From JBCDHN01 sp965224535 (GTDB lineage: Bacteria; Verrucomicrobiota; Verrucomicrobiia; Verrucomicrobiales; DEV007), in the NCBI GenBank assembly GCA_965224535.1, contig CBDCZR010000027.1:124001-188000 (forward strand): a DNA stretch of 64,000 bases. Reading direction: 5' to 3'. Shown here in pieces: positions 44,036-52,292 of the stretch (its first letter is position 1; the number at the start of each line of letters is the position of its first letter). Position numbers and translations under genes: made by a program. A model generated the notes under the pieces. The model was not told where the DNA came from. It ran no database searches and was given only the letters and a program-made list of their open reading frames with translations.

Positions 44036-44092
44036 TGCCCGGCGAATAACATTTTGCTGGAAACGTCGGAGATTTTGTTAAGGTTCGAGCCT

Positions 44093-45064
44093 GTGAACCC
44101 CCCAATTCGACAGACCCCAAAGTGGGCCGCCGCTTTTTGTTGCGCGGTGGCCGCGATTTTCTTGCCGGTTGCAGCCCTAGCGCAGCTCTCCAAGGCGCAC
44201 ATCGTGGTGGACTCCCGTACCGGCAAAATTCTCGAAGGCCGCAACTACGACGACAAGTTGCCGGTGGCCAGCCTAACCAAAATCGTCTCCGCATGCGTCG
44301 TTTTGGATTGGACCGCGGCGCGAAACAGCGATAACACCGCCCTCATCACCGTGCCGCAAGTGGCGCTGGAGCAAGGCGGCACCAATCCGCTGGGTTTGCG
44401 CGCCGGGGACCGAATTTCTATCCGCGACGCGCTGACCTCCTCACTCATGGCCAGCGACAACGTGGCCATCTACGCGCTGGCGCAGAGCATTGGGACGGAA
44501 ATGTGGCAGGCTGACGGCGGACGCGCGAAATCCGCGGTGGAATTCTTCATCGCGCAGATGAATCTGTTGGCGCGCGCACGCGGAATGACGCGATCCAAGT
44601 TCCTCAACCCGCATGGGCTGGATCACGACCGAAATCGCGGCTTTTCCACGGCTGCCGACATGGTGAAAATTACTGTCTACGCCCTCAACAAGCCGGCGTT
44701 CAACTTCATCGTGAGCCAGCAACAACGCGAGGTGTCCATCCTCCGCGGCAGGGAAAAACGCGGATTTCGCATCCACAACACCAACACGCTGGTTAGCCGT
44801 GCCGATGTCGATGGCGTCAAAACCGGGCGAACCACGCGGGCCGGCGATTGCCTGGTCACGAGCGCGCGCAAGCCGGACAAAATTCAGAAACTGGACGGCA
44901 ACCGGCAATTGCGCACGCCCTACCACCTCATCATCGTCACCCTGGACTCGCGCGACCGTTTTGGGCAGACCGCGACGCTCATTTCCAGCGGCTGGGCGAA
45001 GTACGAGGCGTGGTTGGCGGCGGGGTTGCCGGCTTCGGCTAGGGATCGCCTGGATCTGCCGTAG
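44093..45064 (+). CDS. D-alanyl-D-alanine carboxypeptidase (peptidase S11)
   Basis: A penicillin-binding-protein type serine peptidase that trims the terminal D-Ala of peptidoglycan stem peptides in the periplasm. From the GTG at 44093 (AAGG about 10 nt upstream; an in-frame TTG at 44054 is possible) it is 323 residues. A signal peptide (FCCAVAAIFLPVAALAQ) precedes all three active-site motifs: S60-L-T-K63 in VASLTKIV, S121-D-N123 in MASDNVAIYAL, and K243-T-G245 in VKTGRTTRAG. It is short for the family and lacks a clear C-terminal amphipathic anchor, so it is a soluble periplasmic form. It lies about 90 bp after the M50/HlyD gene on the same strand; co-transcription is possible. Confidence 0.92.
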   Translation: MNPPIRQTPKWAAAFCCAVAAIFLPVAALAQLSKAHIVVDSRTGKILEGRNYDDKLPVASLTKIVSACVVLDWTAARNSDNTALITVPQVALEQGGTNPLGLRAGDRISIRDALTSSLMASDNVAIYALAQSIGTEMWQADGGRAKSAVEFFIAQMNLLARARGMTRSKFLNPHGLDHDRNRGFSTAADMVKITVYALNKPAFNFIVSQQQREVSILRGREKRGFRIHNTNTLVSRADVDGVKTGRTTRAGDCLVTSARKPDKIQKLDGNRQLRTPYHLIIVTLDSRDRFGQTATLISSGWAKYEAWLAAGLPASARDRLDLP

Positions 45065-45079
45065 CAGGCAACGGCTCTC

Positions 45080-45313
45080 GGGTGTGACCGAAGCTGAATG
45101 TCGCGTAGCGACAAAATATGGTAGCCGTGGGTTTCAAACCCACGGATGCGACGTACCAGTGCTTATCCGTCGCGTAGCGACCGGTTACGCGGGGAAAATT
45201 GGACAAACCTTAAGCGGTCGCTACGCGACGCATCATCGGCCGGCCTTTCCGTGGGTTCAAACCCACGGCTAACATACTATGTCGCTACGCGACATTCAGC
45301 TTCGATCACACCC
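45080..45313. repeat. Nested palindromic element (REP/BIME- or MITE-like)
   Basis: The outer arms 45080-45145 and 45249-45313 are imperfect inverted repeats about 66 bp long. Each contains a hairpin ccgtgggtt(t)caaacccacgg and a 13-bp core gtcgc-gta-gcgac that is itself nearly palindromic. Inside, gtcgcgtagcgaccg (45169-45183) is an exact inverted copy of 45215-45229. The core occurs four times in all. It lies between the convergent carboxypeptidase and DUF1549/DUF1553 genes and encodes no protein, so it is a non-autonomous palindromic repeat. Confidence 0.8.
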
Positions 45314-45338
45314 TCCGGTCTCGGCCAGGCCATGGCAA

Positions 45339-48300
45339 TCACCGCTTCAAAAACATCTCGTCCAGGTTCAGGAGCACGTTGCCCACCACCGTCCACGCGG
45401 CCATCTCAATCGGGTCGGCTCCTTCGGGAATCGGGCCGATCGGCTCTTCGGCCATGAGTTTGGCCTGCTCGGGAAGCTGGGAAAACCTGGATTTCGCCGT
45501 CTCGAAGAGCTGGACGATCCGGCTGACCTCCGCATCGCCAGGTTCGCGCAACAAACACGCCCGCAAGCCGAATTTCGCCCGCGATTCGGTCGAATCGCCA
45601 CCCTCGGCAAGTCGCCGCGCCAGCGCCTGCGCGGCTTCGACGTAAACGGGGTCGTTCAGCGTCACCAGCGCTTGCAAAGGCGTGTTGGTCCGGCCGCGGC
45701 GGCTGGTGCAAACTTCGCGGTTAGGCGCGTCGAACGCGGCCATGCTGGGATACGGGCTGGAGCGGCGCCACGTCGTGTAGAGCCCGCGCCGAAATTTGTC
45801 CTCGCCCATGCTCGTCTTCCAGTCCGTGGCGGAGCCGAACGCGGCTTTCAGGCCAAGCTCCGGCTGGGGCGGCTTGACCGGCGGTCCGCCCATTTTGTCG
45901 CTCAGCAGGCCGCTGACGAAGAGCGCCTGATCGCGCACCATCTCGGCGGAAATCCGGAATCGCGGGCCGCGGGCGTAGAGCCGGTTGAACGGGTCGGCTT
46001 CGAGCAGTTGCGGCGTGGTCTTGCTGCTCTGGCGATAGGTCGCGGAGCTAACCAGCAACTTAAGCAACCCCTTCACGTCCCAGTTTTCGCGAAATTCCAC
46101 CGCCAGCCAGTCGAGCAATTCCGGGTGCGTCGGCAGTTCGCCTTGCGAGCCGAATTCCTCGGCAGTTTCCACGATGCCGCCGCCGAAAATCTGCGCCCAA
46201 AACCGGTTTACCATCACCCGCGGGGTCAGCGGATTTTCGGCATCGACCAACCAATGCGCCAAAGCCAGCCGGTTGCGCGGAACGTCCTCGCGCAGCGGAT
46301 GAAACACCGCCGGGGTCGCCATTTCGACGGTTTGCGCGGTGTTTTTGTAGTTGCCGCGAAGCTGCACCTTGGTTAGGCGCGCCTTGTCCGCCGGCAGGTC
46401 GCGCATGATCGGCACCGTCGTGCTGGGCTTGGCGTTTTTCAGCGATTCTTCCAGCTTGGCCAGCTCCGCGCGCTGTGGGGCCAATTGACCGGCGATGGTG
46501 CGATGAAACGCGGCCAACCGCTTGGGATCAGCCTTCTTGCCGCGGACGATTTCGCGAACGTCGGCCGGCATGCGGGCCCATTCGGTGACGTTGGGGTCAT
46601 CCGTGGTGGAAATGCGGAAATCGGTCAAAACGTGCGCCGGATTCGCGGAAATTTGGCTTAGATTCACGGTTAGCACGCCGGCGCCGATCTCCACCGCGTT
46701 GCGCAGGATCAGCGTTAGCTCGTGCGGCTTGCCGGTTGCGCCGCCAATCGACCAGCCCTTCTTCGCGTCCGCCTTCGCCGCGATTGCAGCTTGCGCGTTG
46801 AACCCGCCTTGCTCGTAATCCGCGAATGCCGCGCGAAAATCCAGGTTTCGCGCCCCGCTCATGGCAAATTCCGCGCTCGGCTTGGGCACCTCCGGGCTCT
46901 GCTCCCAAACCACCCCGCGTTTGTCGTCGAGAACCTGGATTTTGAACCCCGCGAGCCGATCTTCCAGCCCCGTGCCGGTGCGATTCCACAACACCACGCG
47001 GTCGATCGACTTCACCGCGCCGAGGTCGATCTCGAACCACGGGTTGGCCTGGATGGCGGTGTGCGTCACCGATTTTTTGTCGTAATTGCCGTCGGTGTTT
47101 CCGTCGATCGCCAGGTGAGCCGGCCCGCCAAAATCGGTCGAACTCTGGCTCGCCTTGCCGCCGCTCGAAGCCAGGGCAACGTTCTGGCCGCCGCTGAAAA
47201 CCTGGACCTCCGCCAGGTGAATCATCTTGCGATCGCCCGGCAATTCAACCCTGACAAAGCGTCCATCGAGCCCTTTCACGTCCTTTGGCGACCAAACCGC
47301 GGAAACCTGGTTCAGGACGAAGTTCCCGTTCTGGCCGGGCGCGACTTCCAGGCGCAAACCTGAAATTTTCCCGGCCTGCGTGGCAAAATCCAGCCCGTAG
47401 GTAGCTGTGTCAGGTTTTTCGCCGGAAAGCTGGATGAAACCGGAATTTCCAGGTTTTTCCGCCAAAGTCGCGCCCCGCGCTTGTTTTAACCTCAGCGCGG
47501 TCCAGGCCGGCTCGCGCTGCACGCGTTTGAGCCAGGTTTCCCGCGCCGCGGCCAATTCCGGCGTGTCGGTCGCCAGGATCGCCTTCAATTCGCCGACACG
47601 CGCTTCCCAACCCTTCTTTTGCTCGATCTGCTCGTCCGTCCACAGCTCCAAAAGCGGCCGCTCGTCGCGTTGATCGCTGTCCTCGCTCTGGTTGAAAAAA
47701 TCGAAGAACCGGAAGTACTCCTCCTGGGTGATGGGATCGTATTTGTGCGTGTGGCACTGCGCGCAAGCCATGGTCGTGCCCATCCACACTTCCATCGTCG
47801 TATTGACGCGGTCGATCACGGCCACGTTGCGAAATTCCTCGTTGTTGGTCCCGCCCTCGTTGTTGGTCAGGGTGTTGCGGTGAAAGGCCGTGGCCACCAG
47901 CTGATCGCGCGTCGGCGACTCTAACAAATCGCCCGCAATTTGCTCGATGGTGAACTGGTCGAACGGCAAATTCTCGTTGAACGCCCGCACGACCCAATCG
48001 CGGTAAGCCCAAATCGTCCGCGGCGGATCGTCGGCATAACCGGCCGAGTCCGCATAACGCGCCAAATCCAGCCAAACCCGCGCCCAACGCTCGCCAAACG
48101 CCGGCTTAGCAAGCTGGGAATCCACGTAACGCGCGTAAGCGTCCGGACGGGTGTCGCTGGCGAATTTTTGTGCCTCATCCCAAGTCGGCGGCAACCCGGT
48201 CAGGTCCATCGCCACCCGCCGCGCCAGGGTGAAGCGATCGGCCTCCGGCGACGGCTCCAAACCCTCCGCCTTTAGCCTAACACGCACAAAATGATCGATC

Positions 48301-48743
48301 GGGTTTCGGATTTCGAGTTTCGGGTTTCGGATATCCGGCACCGCCGGCCGCACCGGTTTTTCGTAGGCCCAATGCTTTGCGTAATCCGCGCCCTGCTCGA
48401 TCCAGCGCCGGATCGTGGCCACCTCCGCAGCCGTAAAACGCCGCCCCTTGCCCTCCGGCGGCATGGCGTCGTTGGGATCGTCGGTAGTGATGCGGTAAAT
48501 CAGCTCGCTAGCCTCCAAATCGCCCGGCACGACCGCCGCATAACCACCAAGATCAGCCCGCGAACCCTCCTGCGTGTCCAGGCGCAACCCAGCCTTGCGC
48601 TCCGCCTCATCCGGGCCGTGACAAGCGACGCAGTTGCTGGAAATGAGCGGGCGAATGTCGCGGTTGAAGTCGATTTTCGGCTCGGCGGCGGCGGAAGCCA
48701 GAAGCGGCAACATCCAGAGAATGGTGATGAAGCGGGGGACCAT
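45339..48743 (-). CDS. Planctomycete-type cytochrome protein with DUF1549 and DUF1553 domains
   Basis: A 1134-residue secreted protein. The signal peptide ends near ASAAAEP. A planctomycete cytochrome C-type domain follows with the haem motif CVACH (Cys38, Cys41, His42) and the typical GPDEAERKAGLRLD. The DUF1549 domain comes next (PIDHFVRVRLKAEGLEPSPE; TGLPPTWDE), then a discoidin-like carbohydrate-binding region (VALASSGGKASQSSTDFGG) and the C-terminal DUF1553 domain (PRVMVNRFWAQIFGGGIVET; RRGRTNTPLQALVTLNDP). The biochemical role of the family is not established. It is common next to sulfatases and DUF1501 proteins in planctomycetes and verrucomicrobia, but here none is adjacent. A simple DNA repeat is translated as RNPKLEIRNP between the cytochrome and DUF1549 domains. 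Confidence 0.93.
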   Translation of the reverse strand: MVPRFITILWMLPLLASAAAEPKIDFNRDIRPLISSNCVACHGPDEAERKAGLRLDTQEGSRADLGGYAAVVPGDLEASELIYRITTDDPNDAMPPEGKGRRFTAAEVATIRRWIEQGADYAKHWAYEKPVRPAVPDIRNPKLEIRNPIDHFVRVRLKAEGLEPSPEADRFTLARRVAMDLTGLPPTWDEAQKFASDTRPDAYARYVDSQLAKPAFGERWARVWLDLARYADSAGYADDPPRTIWAYRDWVVRAFNENLPFDQFTIEQIAGDLLESPTRDQLVATAFHRNTLTNNEGGTNNEEFRNVAVIDRVNTTMEVWMGTTMACAQCHTHKYDPITQEEYFRFFDFFNQSEDSDQRDERPLLELWTDEQIEQKKGWEARVGELKAILATDTPELAAARETWLKRVQREPAWTALRLKQARGATLAEKPGNSGFIQLSGEKPDTATYGLDFATQAGKISGLRLEVAPGQNGNFVLNQVSAVWSPKDVKGLDGRFVRVELPGDRKMIHLAEVQVFSGGQNVALASSGGKASQSSTDFGGPAHLAIDGNTDGNYDKKSVTHTAIQANPWFEIDLGAVKSIDRVVLWNRTGTGLEDRLAGFKIQVLDDKRGVVWEQSPEVPKPSAEFAMSGARNLDFRAAFADYEQGGFNAQAAIAAKADAKKGWSIGGATGKPHELTLILRNAVEIGAGVLTVNLSQISANPAHVLTDFRISTTDDPNVTEWARMPADVREIVRGKKADPKRLAAFHRTIAGQLAPQRAELAKLEESLKNAKPSTTVPIMRDLPADKARLTKVQLRGNYKNTAQTVEMATPAVFHPLREDVPRNRLALAHWLVDAENPLTPRVMVNRFWAQIFGGGIVETAEEFGSQGELPTHPELLDWLAVEFRENWDVKGLLKLLVSSATYRQSSKTTPQLLEADPFNRLYARGPRFRISAEMVRDQALFVSGLLSDKMGGPPVKPPQPELGLKAAFGSATDWKTSMGEDKFRRGLYTTWRRSSPYPSMAAFDAPNREVCTSRRGRTNTPLQALVTLNDPVYVEAAQALARRLAEGGDSTESRAKFGLRACLLREPGDAEVSRIVQLFETAKSRFSQLPEQAKLMAEEPIGPIPEGADPIEMAAWTVVGNVLLNLDEMFLKR
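48301..48335. repeat. In-frame copy of the CGGATTTCGAGTTTCG simple repeat
   Basis: gggtttcggatttcgagtttcgggtttcgg is the reverse complement of the intergenic repeat at 3035-3075. Here it lies within the linker between the cytochrome and DUF1549 domains, preserving the frame and adding RNPKLEIRNP to the protein. Confidence 0.65.
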
Positions 48744-48815
48744 TGGCGGAAGGAAGTTTGTATCGAAAAATCACGCGGGAAGAAGGGAGAATCTTGCGCT
48801 CCTGCGCCGGACCAA

Positions 48816-49529
48816 TCAGGCTCCGCGCAACCGCGAGACCTCCGGCAAACTCAGCATTTGATCGATGATCTCTTCGCGGTTGCCGTGCTTTAACTCGCTG
48901 GCGGTCACCGCTCGCTCCAGATTGAACCGGCCGGATTTCGTCCGCCGCAGGTTGCTGAGGTGGCCGCCGCAACCGAGTTTTTCGCCGATATCGTGCGCGT
49001 AAGTGCGCACGTAGAATCCCTTGGTGCAAACCACGCGAAAATCGATCTCCGGCAGCTCGATGCGGGTGATTTCGTAGCTATAAATGTGGACGAGCCGCGG
49101 ATCGCGCTTCACTTCCTTGCCCTTACGGGCCAGCTTGTAGAGCGGCACGCCGTCCTTCTTGATCGCGCTGACCATGGGCGGGATTTGGTAGAAATCGCCC
49201 TCGAATTCCTGGAACGCGGCGCGAACCTCCTCGTCGCTGAAATTCGGCACCTCGCGCTCTTCGGTGACCTCGCCTTCCTTGTCCTGGGTGGTGGTGGTTT
49301 GGCCCAAAGTGATGGTCCCGACATACTCCTTGTCCTCAGCCATGAGCAGTTCGCTGATTTTCGTGCCGCGGCCGATCACCAGCAAGAGCAGGCCCGTGGC
49401 CATGGGATCGAGCGTGCCGCAATGTCCGATTTTCTTCATGCCAAGCGTCTTTCGGGCGATTGCCACGACGTCGTGCGAGGTCATACCGGGTTCTTTGTCA
49501 ACGATGAGGACTCCGTCAGGATTTTGCAT
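48816..49529 (-). CDS. truB: tRNA pseudouridine synthase B
   Basis: Converts U55 of the tRNA T-loop to pseudouridine. From the ATG at 49529 (MQNPDGVLIVDKEPGMTSHD) it has 237 residues; the frame is open further upstream, but that part does not resemble TruB. The catalytic motif is GHCGTLDPMATGLLLLVIG with Asp41. The Y-containing MAEDKEYVGTITLG strand and the C-terminal half with KGFYVRTYAHDIGEKLGCG complete the fold. Compared with E. coli TruB (314 residues) it lacks the extended C-terminal PUA region, as in many bacteria. It ends 72 nt upstream of the DUF1549/DUF1553 gene's start on the same strand. Confidence 0.96.
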   Translation of the reverse strand: MQNPDGVLIVDKEPGMTSHDVVAIARKTLGMKKIGHCGTLDPMATGLLLLVIGRGTKISELLMAEDKEYVGTITLGQTTTTQDKEGEVTEEREVPNFSDEEVRAAFQEFEGDFYQIPPMVSAIKKDGVPLYKLARKGKEVKRDPRLVHIYSYEITRIELPEIDFRVVCTKGFYVRTYAHDIGEKLGCGGHLSNLRRTKSGRFNLERAVTASELKHGNREEIIDQMLSLPEVSRLRGA

Positions 49530-49537
49530 GGTTTGTT

Positions 49538-49762
49538 GTGGATTGGGCGTTGTTCGTTGCCCGTCCCTGGACCTTAGCTTGCGAGCGCCAGATGTCCACA
49601 GCAGCGTCAAAGTTGGTTCTCCCTGCGCCGCATGCGCAGGGGTTAGGAACGAACGCTTGCAAACGGGGATGGTTCGCGAAAACCGGTCGCGTCACCGTTT
49701 TCAACAAGGGCGCGAACAACTATGTGGCGATCGACGCGGTAGGGTGGTTGCCGGTTGCGTGA
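49538..49762 (+). pseudogene. Remnant of a golvesin/xanthan-lyase-type C-terminal domain
   Basis: The last 26 codons (49682-49762) read TGRVTVFNKGANNYVAID then AVGWLPVA and stop. This closely resembles the end of golvesin/Xly-type carbohydrate-binding domains, which typically finish with a strand like VTVxNxGTxGYVxADAVxxxP. The sequence before it has no such domain in any frame, so only the tail survives. It lies on the plus strand next to truB. Assignment is from memory of the family pattern. Confidence 0.4.
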
Positions 49763-49780
49763 AACAACCCGAAAACCGAA

Positions 49781-49806
49781 AGCGCGCTCCATTTTCGAAG
49801 CGCGCT
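49781..49806. terminator. Hairpin between convergent transcripts
   Basis: agcgcgct (49781-49788) and agcgcgct (49799-49806) are self-complementary and form an 8-bp GC-rich stem with a 10-nt loop. It lies between the truB side and the end of the minus-strand hypothetical gene. No T-run follows on either side, so termination strength is uncertain. Confidence 0.45.
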
Positions 49807-49846
49807 CCCTAATGTATGAACGAATTCTGATCGAGAGGACGACGCA

Positions 49847-50599
49847 TTAAGCCGCGTCCGCCACCTCCACCGGATTCGGCAACACCACCGGCTGCGTCAG
49901 CTCGGTGTCAACCACTTCTTCCACCTCCGAACCGCCACCTTTGTGACTGCCGCGGCGATTCACGATGACACGGGTGTTGCGGAAATCGCGCACAAACTCT
50001 GGGAAGTCCCCTTCCAACTGATCGGTCAAATCATCCATCCGGGCCAAATGCTGATCCGCCGCCGCGAACAACTCCGGCAAGCTCTGAGTCGCACTGCGGC
50101 GTTCGATGATCGCCTCACGCGGCTTCCCGATCGCGGCGGAAAACTCGTCGATCGCCAAGTCCACGGCATCCAGTTGCGCCTGGTCAATCCCGTAATCGGC
50201 CAAATCAGCCACGTGCTCGGTAGCGGCCTTGAGAATGCGCTCGGCCCAATTCACCGCGTCAATCGCCGCGCCGTACTTCAGCTTCGCCGGGGTCACATTT
50301 ACGATTTCGTAAAGCTCCAGATCGCCCTTCTCATCCGCATAAGCCCGCACCCCGGAAGCCGCCCTCGCGACCGCGTCCGCCATCGCCTCGCGCAGTTTCG
50401 CCTTCGTCTTGGTCTGGCCCGCGCTGCGTTGTTGTTGCAACTGGCCCATCGCGTAAATTTGCTGCGGATAAACCTTAAACTTGTCGTAGGCGCGCTGAAA
50501 CGCGGGCAGCGCGGCGATGGCTTCTTGTTGTTCGTCCTGATTGCAGTAGCCGGTGACGACCAGGTACATGGTTTGGCGGTTTTTGAGACGAGTTTTCAT
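49847..50599 (-). CDS. Hypothetical helical protein
   Basis: About 250 residues from the ATG at 50599 (MKTRLKNRQTMYLVVTGYCN); the longer frame to 50704 adds an implausible Cys/Pro-rich stretch, and a Met ten codons on is another option. The protein is soluble and mainly helical with a four-helix-bundle feel (LREAMADAVARAASGVRAYA; DLAIDEFSAAIGKPREAI). It ends with an acidic, Pro/Val-rich tail. I do not recognise a family. No Shine-Dalgarno is evident. It is a single-gene unit, divergent from the patatin-like gene. Confidence 0.7.
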   Translation of the reverse strand: MKTRLKNRQTMYLVVTGYCNQDEQQEAIAALPAFQRAYDKFKVYPQQIYAMGQLQQQRSAGQTKTKAKLREAMADAVARAASGVRAYADEKGDLELYEIVNVTPAKLKYGAAIDAVNWAERILKAATEHVADLADYGIDQAQLDAVDLAIDEFSAAIGKPREAIIERRSATQSLPELFAAADQHLARMDDLTDQLEGDFPEFVRDFRNTRVIVNRRGSHKGGGSEVEEVVDTELTQPVVLPNPVEVADAA

Positions 50600-50861
50600 G
50601 ATGGGGAACGATTTTTGGGGAGTGTTTTTAGGTGTGTGGTGGCAAGAACAGGGTGTTCTGCGTGTAGGTGACAGTAGTATCACATGGAAACAAGACACGC
50701 TCAACTAGAAATTATATAAATATTAAATATTAACAAATCCTATAAGCATTTGCACTGTCGTCTCGCACCCGCGAAATCGCATTGGCCCACGCAATTCGGG
50801 TGCCATTCCACCTTTTTTGAACTGGCCAAACGCCTATCTTTTCCTTAAGGCATTTGTAGCC
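50600..50861. promoter_or_regulatory. AT-rich divergent intergenic region
   Basis: This 262-bp interval separates the hypothetical gene (minus) from the patatin-like gene (plus). The stretch attatataaatattaaat (about 50712-50732) is strikingly AT-rich compared with its surroundings and may hold promoters for both. No definite -35/-10 pair can be assigned. AAGG at 50846-50849 is the only Shine-Dalgarno-like sequence before the ATG at 50862. Confidence 0.4.
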
Positions 50862-52292
50862 ATGCCCGGTGGGAAATCCTCAGAGCCTCAGAACGACGCC
50901 GAAGTCAATCGGCAAGCGGAGAAGTGCCGCCAATTTAGCAGGCTCTTCAGCAAGGAAACCTGTCTGAAAGAGGGAAAGCACTTTAAAGTTGGCATTTCCT
51001 CAACGGGAGAACCATTCATTGAACGGCTTACCAAATCCCTCTGCGCACTCGCGGTATCGGGAGGCGGTATTCGCAGCGCGATCTTCAACCTCGGTCTCCT
51101 CCTTGGCCTCGCCAAAACCAAACTGCTTGGCCGGATCAACATCGTGTCCTCCGTTTCCGGGGGAGGATTCACCATCGGTTTCTGGATCGCTTGGCTTCAT
51201 TACCATGTTTATCCACGCAATAGCAAAAAGTTGTTCCCCGACGGAAACGGCGAGGATCCGGAACTTGACCTGGATGAAGCGGTCAAAAAAGCGGAACAGG
51301 CTGCTCTCAATCAGCTCCGGGCTTATGCAAATTACCTCACGCCGCGCCCGGGCCTGATCAGCAAGGACGGGCTCACGCTCTGGCTGCATGCATTGCCTCT
51401 TGTTGCGATCGCCCTCATCGCGGTCAACGCCCTCCTCTCTCTCGTCGTCTTCGCCTTCATGGCCATTCAGGATTTCGCGCCCGCCTTAGCGCGAACGCAT
51501 TTTGCGTTGGAGTGGATGGCCGATCTCGCCAAACCCATTAGCACAAAAATCGAATCATTCTTCAATAGCGCCGCTGAATCCGCGCGCTCCAATTCAGAAC
51601 ACCTTCCCGACCGCTTCTCACCGTGGGTGGCGCTGACTCCAGGGATCCTCGGAGCCGTCATCTTGGTGGGATTCTCCTTCCTGCGGGTCATCGGTTTGGC
51701 GTTGGCCGGCAAAGCTCCGTCAACCATCAAGGAATCGCGCTTCTGCGGCTGGCTCGCAAGCCGCACCTTTTGGCTCCTTCTCCTGGCGCTCGCTTTCATG
51801 GTCGGCAACTGGTCCGCGCCCTCAGCCTTCGAAGACGGAAAACCACCCGTGTTCCAGACTATTGTCCTCGTGTTTCAGTTCCTCATCACCACGGTCGTTC
51901 CTCTGGCGACGATCCTCAGCCGCCACGTGCTCATGAAACGCGCCCTGGCCAAGCCGGAACCAAACGCCCCGGTCTGGCCTGCCAAGCTCACCCGCCTCGC
52001 CATCAAAGCCATCCCCGTCCTCATCATCTTCGCCGGGATGGCTCTGAACACCACACTACTCATCGAATTCCTTCACCTTGCTCGGAAGTCGGACTCCGAC
52101 GCCATTCAATGGATCGCCCTCTTTGCCGTGTGGATACCGGTGATCATCGTGCTGCTTGCGCTGTGGCGATTTCATCCCACCAACCTCAGCGTGCACCCGT
52201 TGTTTCGCAGCCGCATTGCCCGCGCCTTCCTCGGCAGCACCCGGCCGGACAGAGAAAATGGTCGAATCCGCGGAAGAACCCCTCTGCGATGA
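50862..52292 (+). CDS. Patatin-like phospholipase with six membrane spans, N-terminal part
   Basis: Start ATG at 50862 (in-frame TTG at 50817 is possible). The N-terminal lipase half has the oxyanion-hole motif SGGGIRSAIFNLGLL and the nucleophile region SSVSGGGFTIGFW. Next come six hydrophobic spans between about 51380 and 52180 (for example ALPLVAIALIAVNALLSLVV and WIALFAVWIPVIIVLLAL). The catalytic aspartate lies in the next frame (YIHLSDGGHFENLGLYELV). The two frames are joined by an apparent +1 shift near the AAAA at 52255-52258. The last dozen codons here (to 52292) are out of frame. Family knowledge: large membrane patatin-like proteins with this DGGHFENLGLYEL motif occur in many bacteria. 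Confidence 0.8.
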   Translation: MPGGKSSEPQNDAEVNRQAEKCRQFSRLFSKETCLKEGKHFKVGISSTGEPFIERLTKSLCALAVSGGGIRSAIFNLGLLLGLAKTKLLGRINIVSSVSGGGFTIGFWIAWLHYHVYPRNSKKLFPDGNGEDPELDLDEAVKKAEQAALNQLRAYANYLTPRPGLISKDGLTLWLHALPLVAIALIAVNALLSLVVFAFMAIQDFAPALARTHFALEWMADLAKPISTKIESFFNSAAESARSNSEHLPDRFSPWVALTPGILGAVILVGFSFLRVIGLALAGKAPSTIKESRFCGWLASRTFWLLLLALAFMVGNWSAPSAFEDGKPPVFQTIVLVFQFLITTVVPLATILSRHVLMKRALAKPEPNAPVWPAKLTRLAIKAIPVLIIFAGMALNTTLLIEFLHLARKSDSDAIQWIALFAVWIPVIIVLLALWRFHPTNLSVHPLFRSRIARAFLGSTRPDRENGRIRGRTPLR

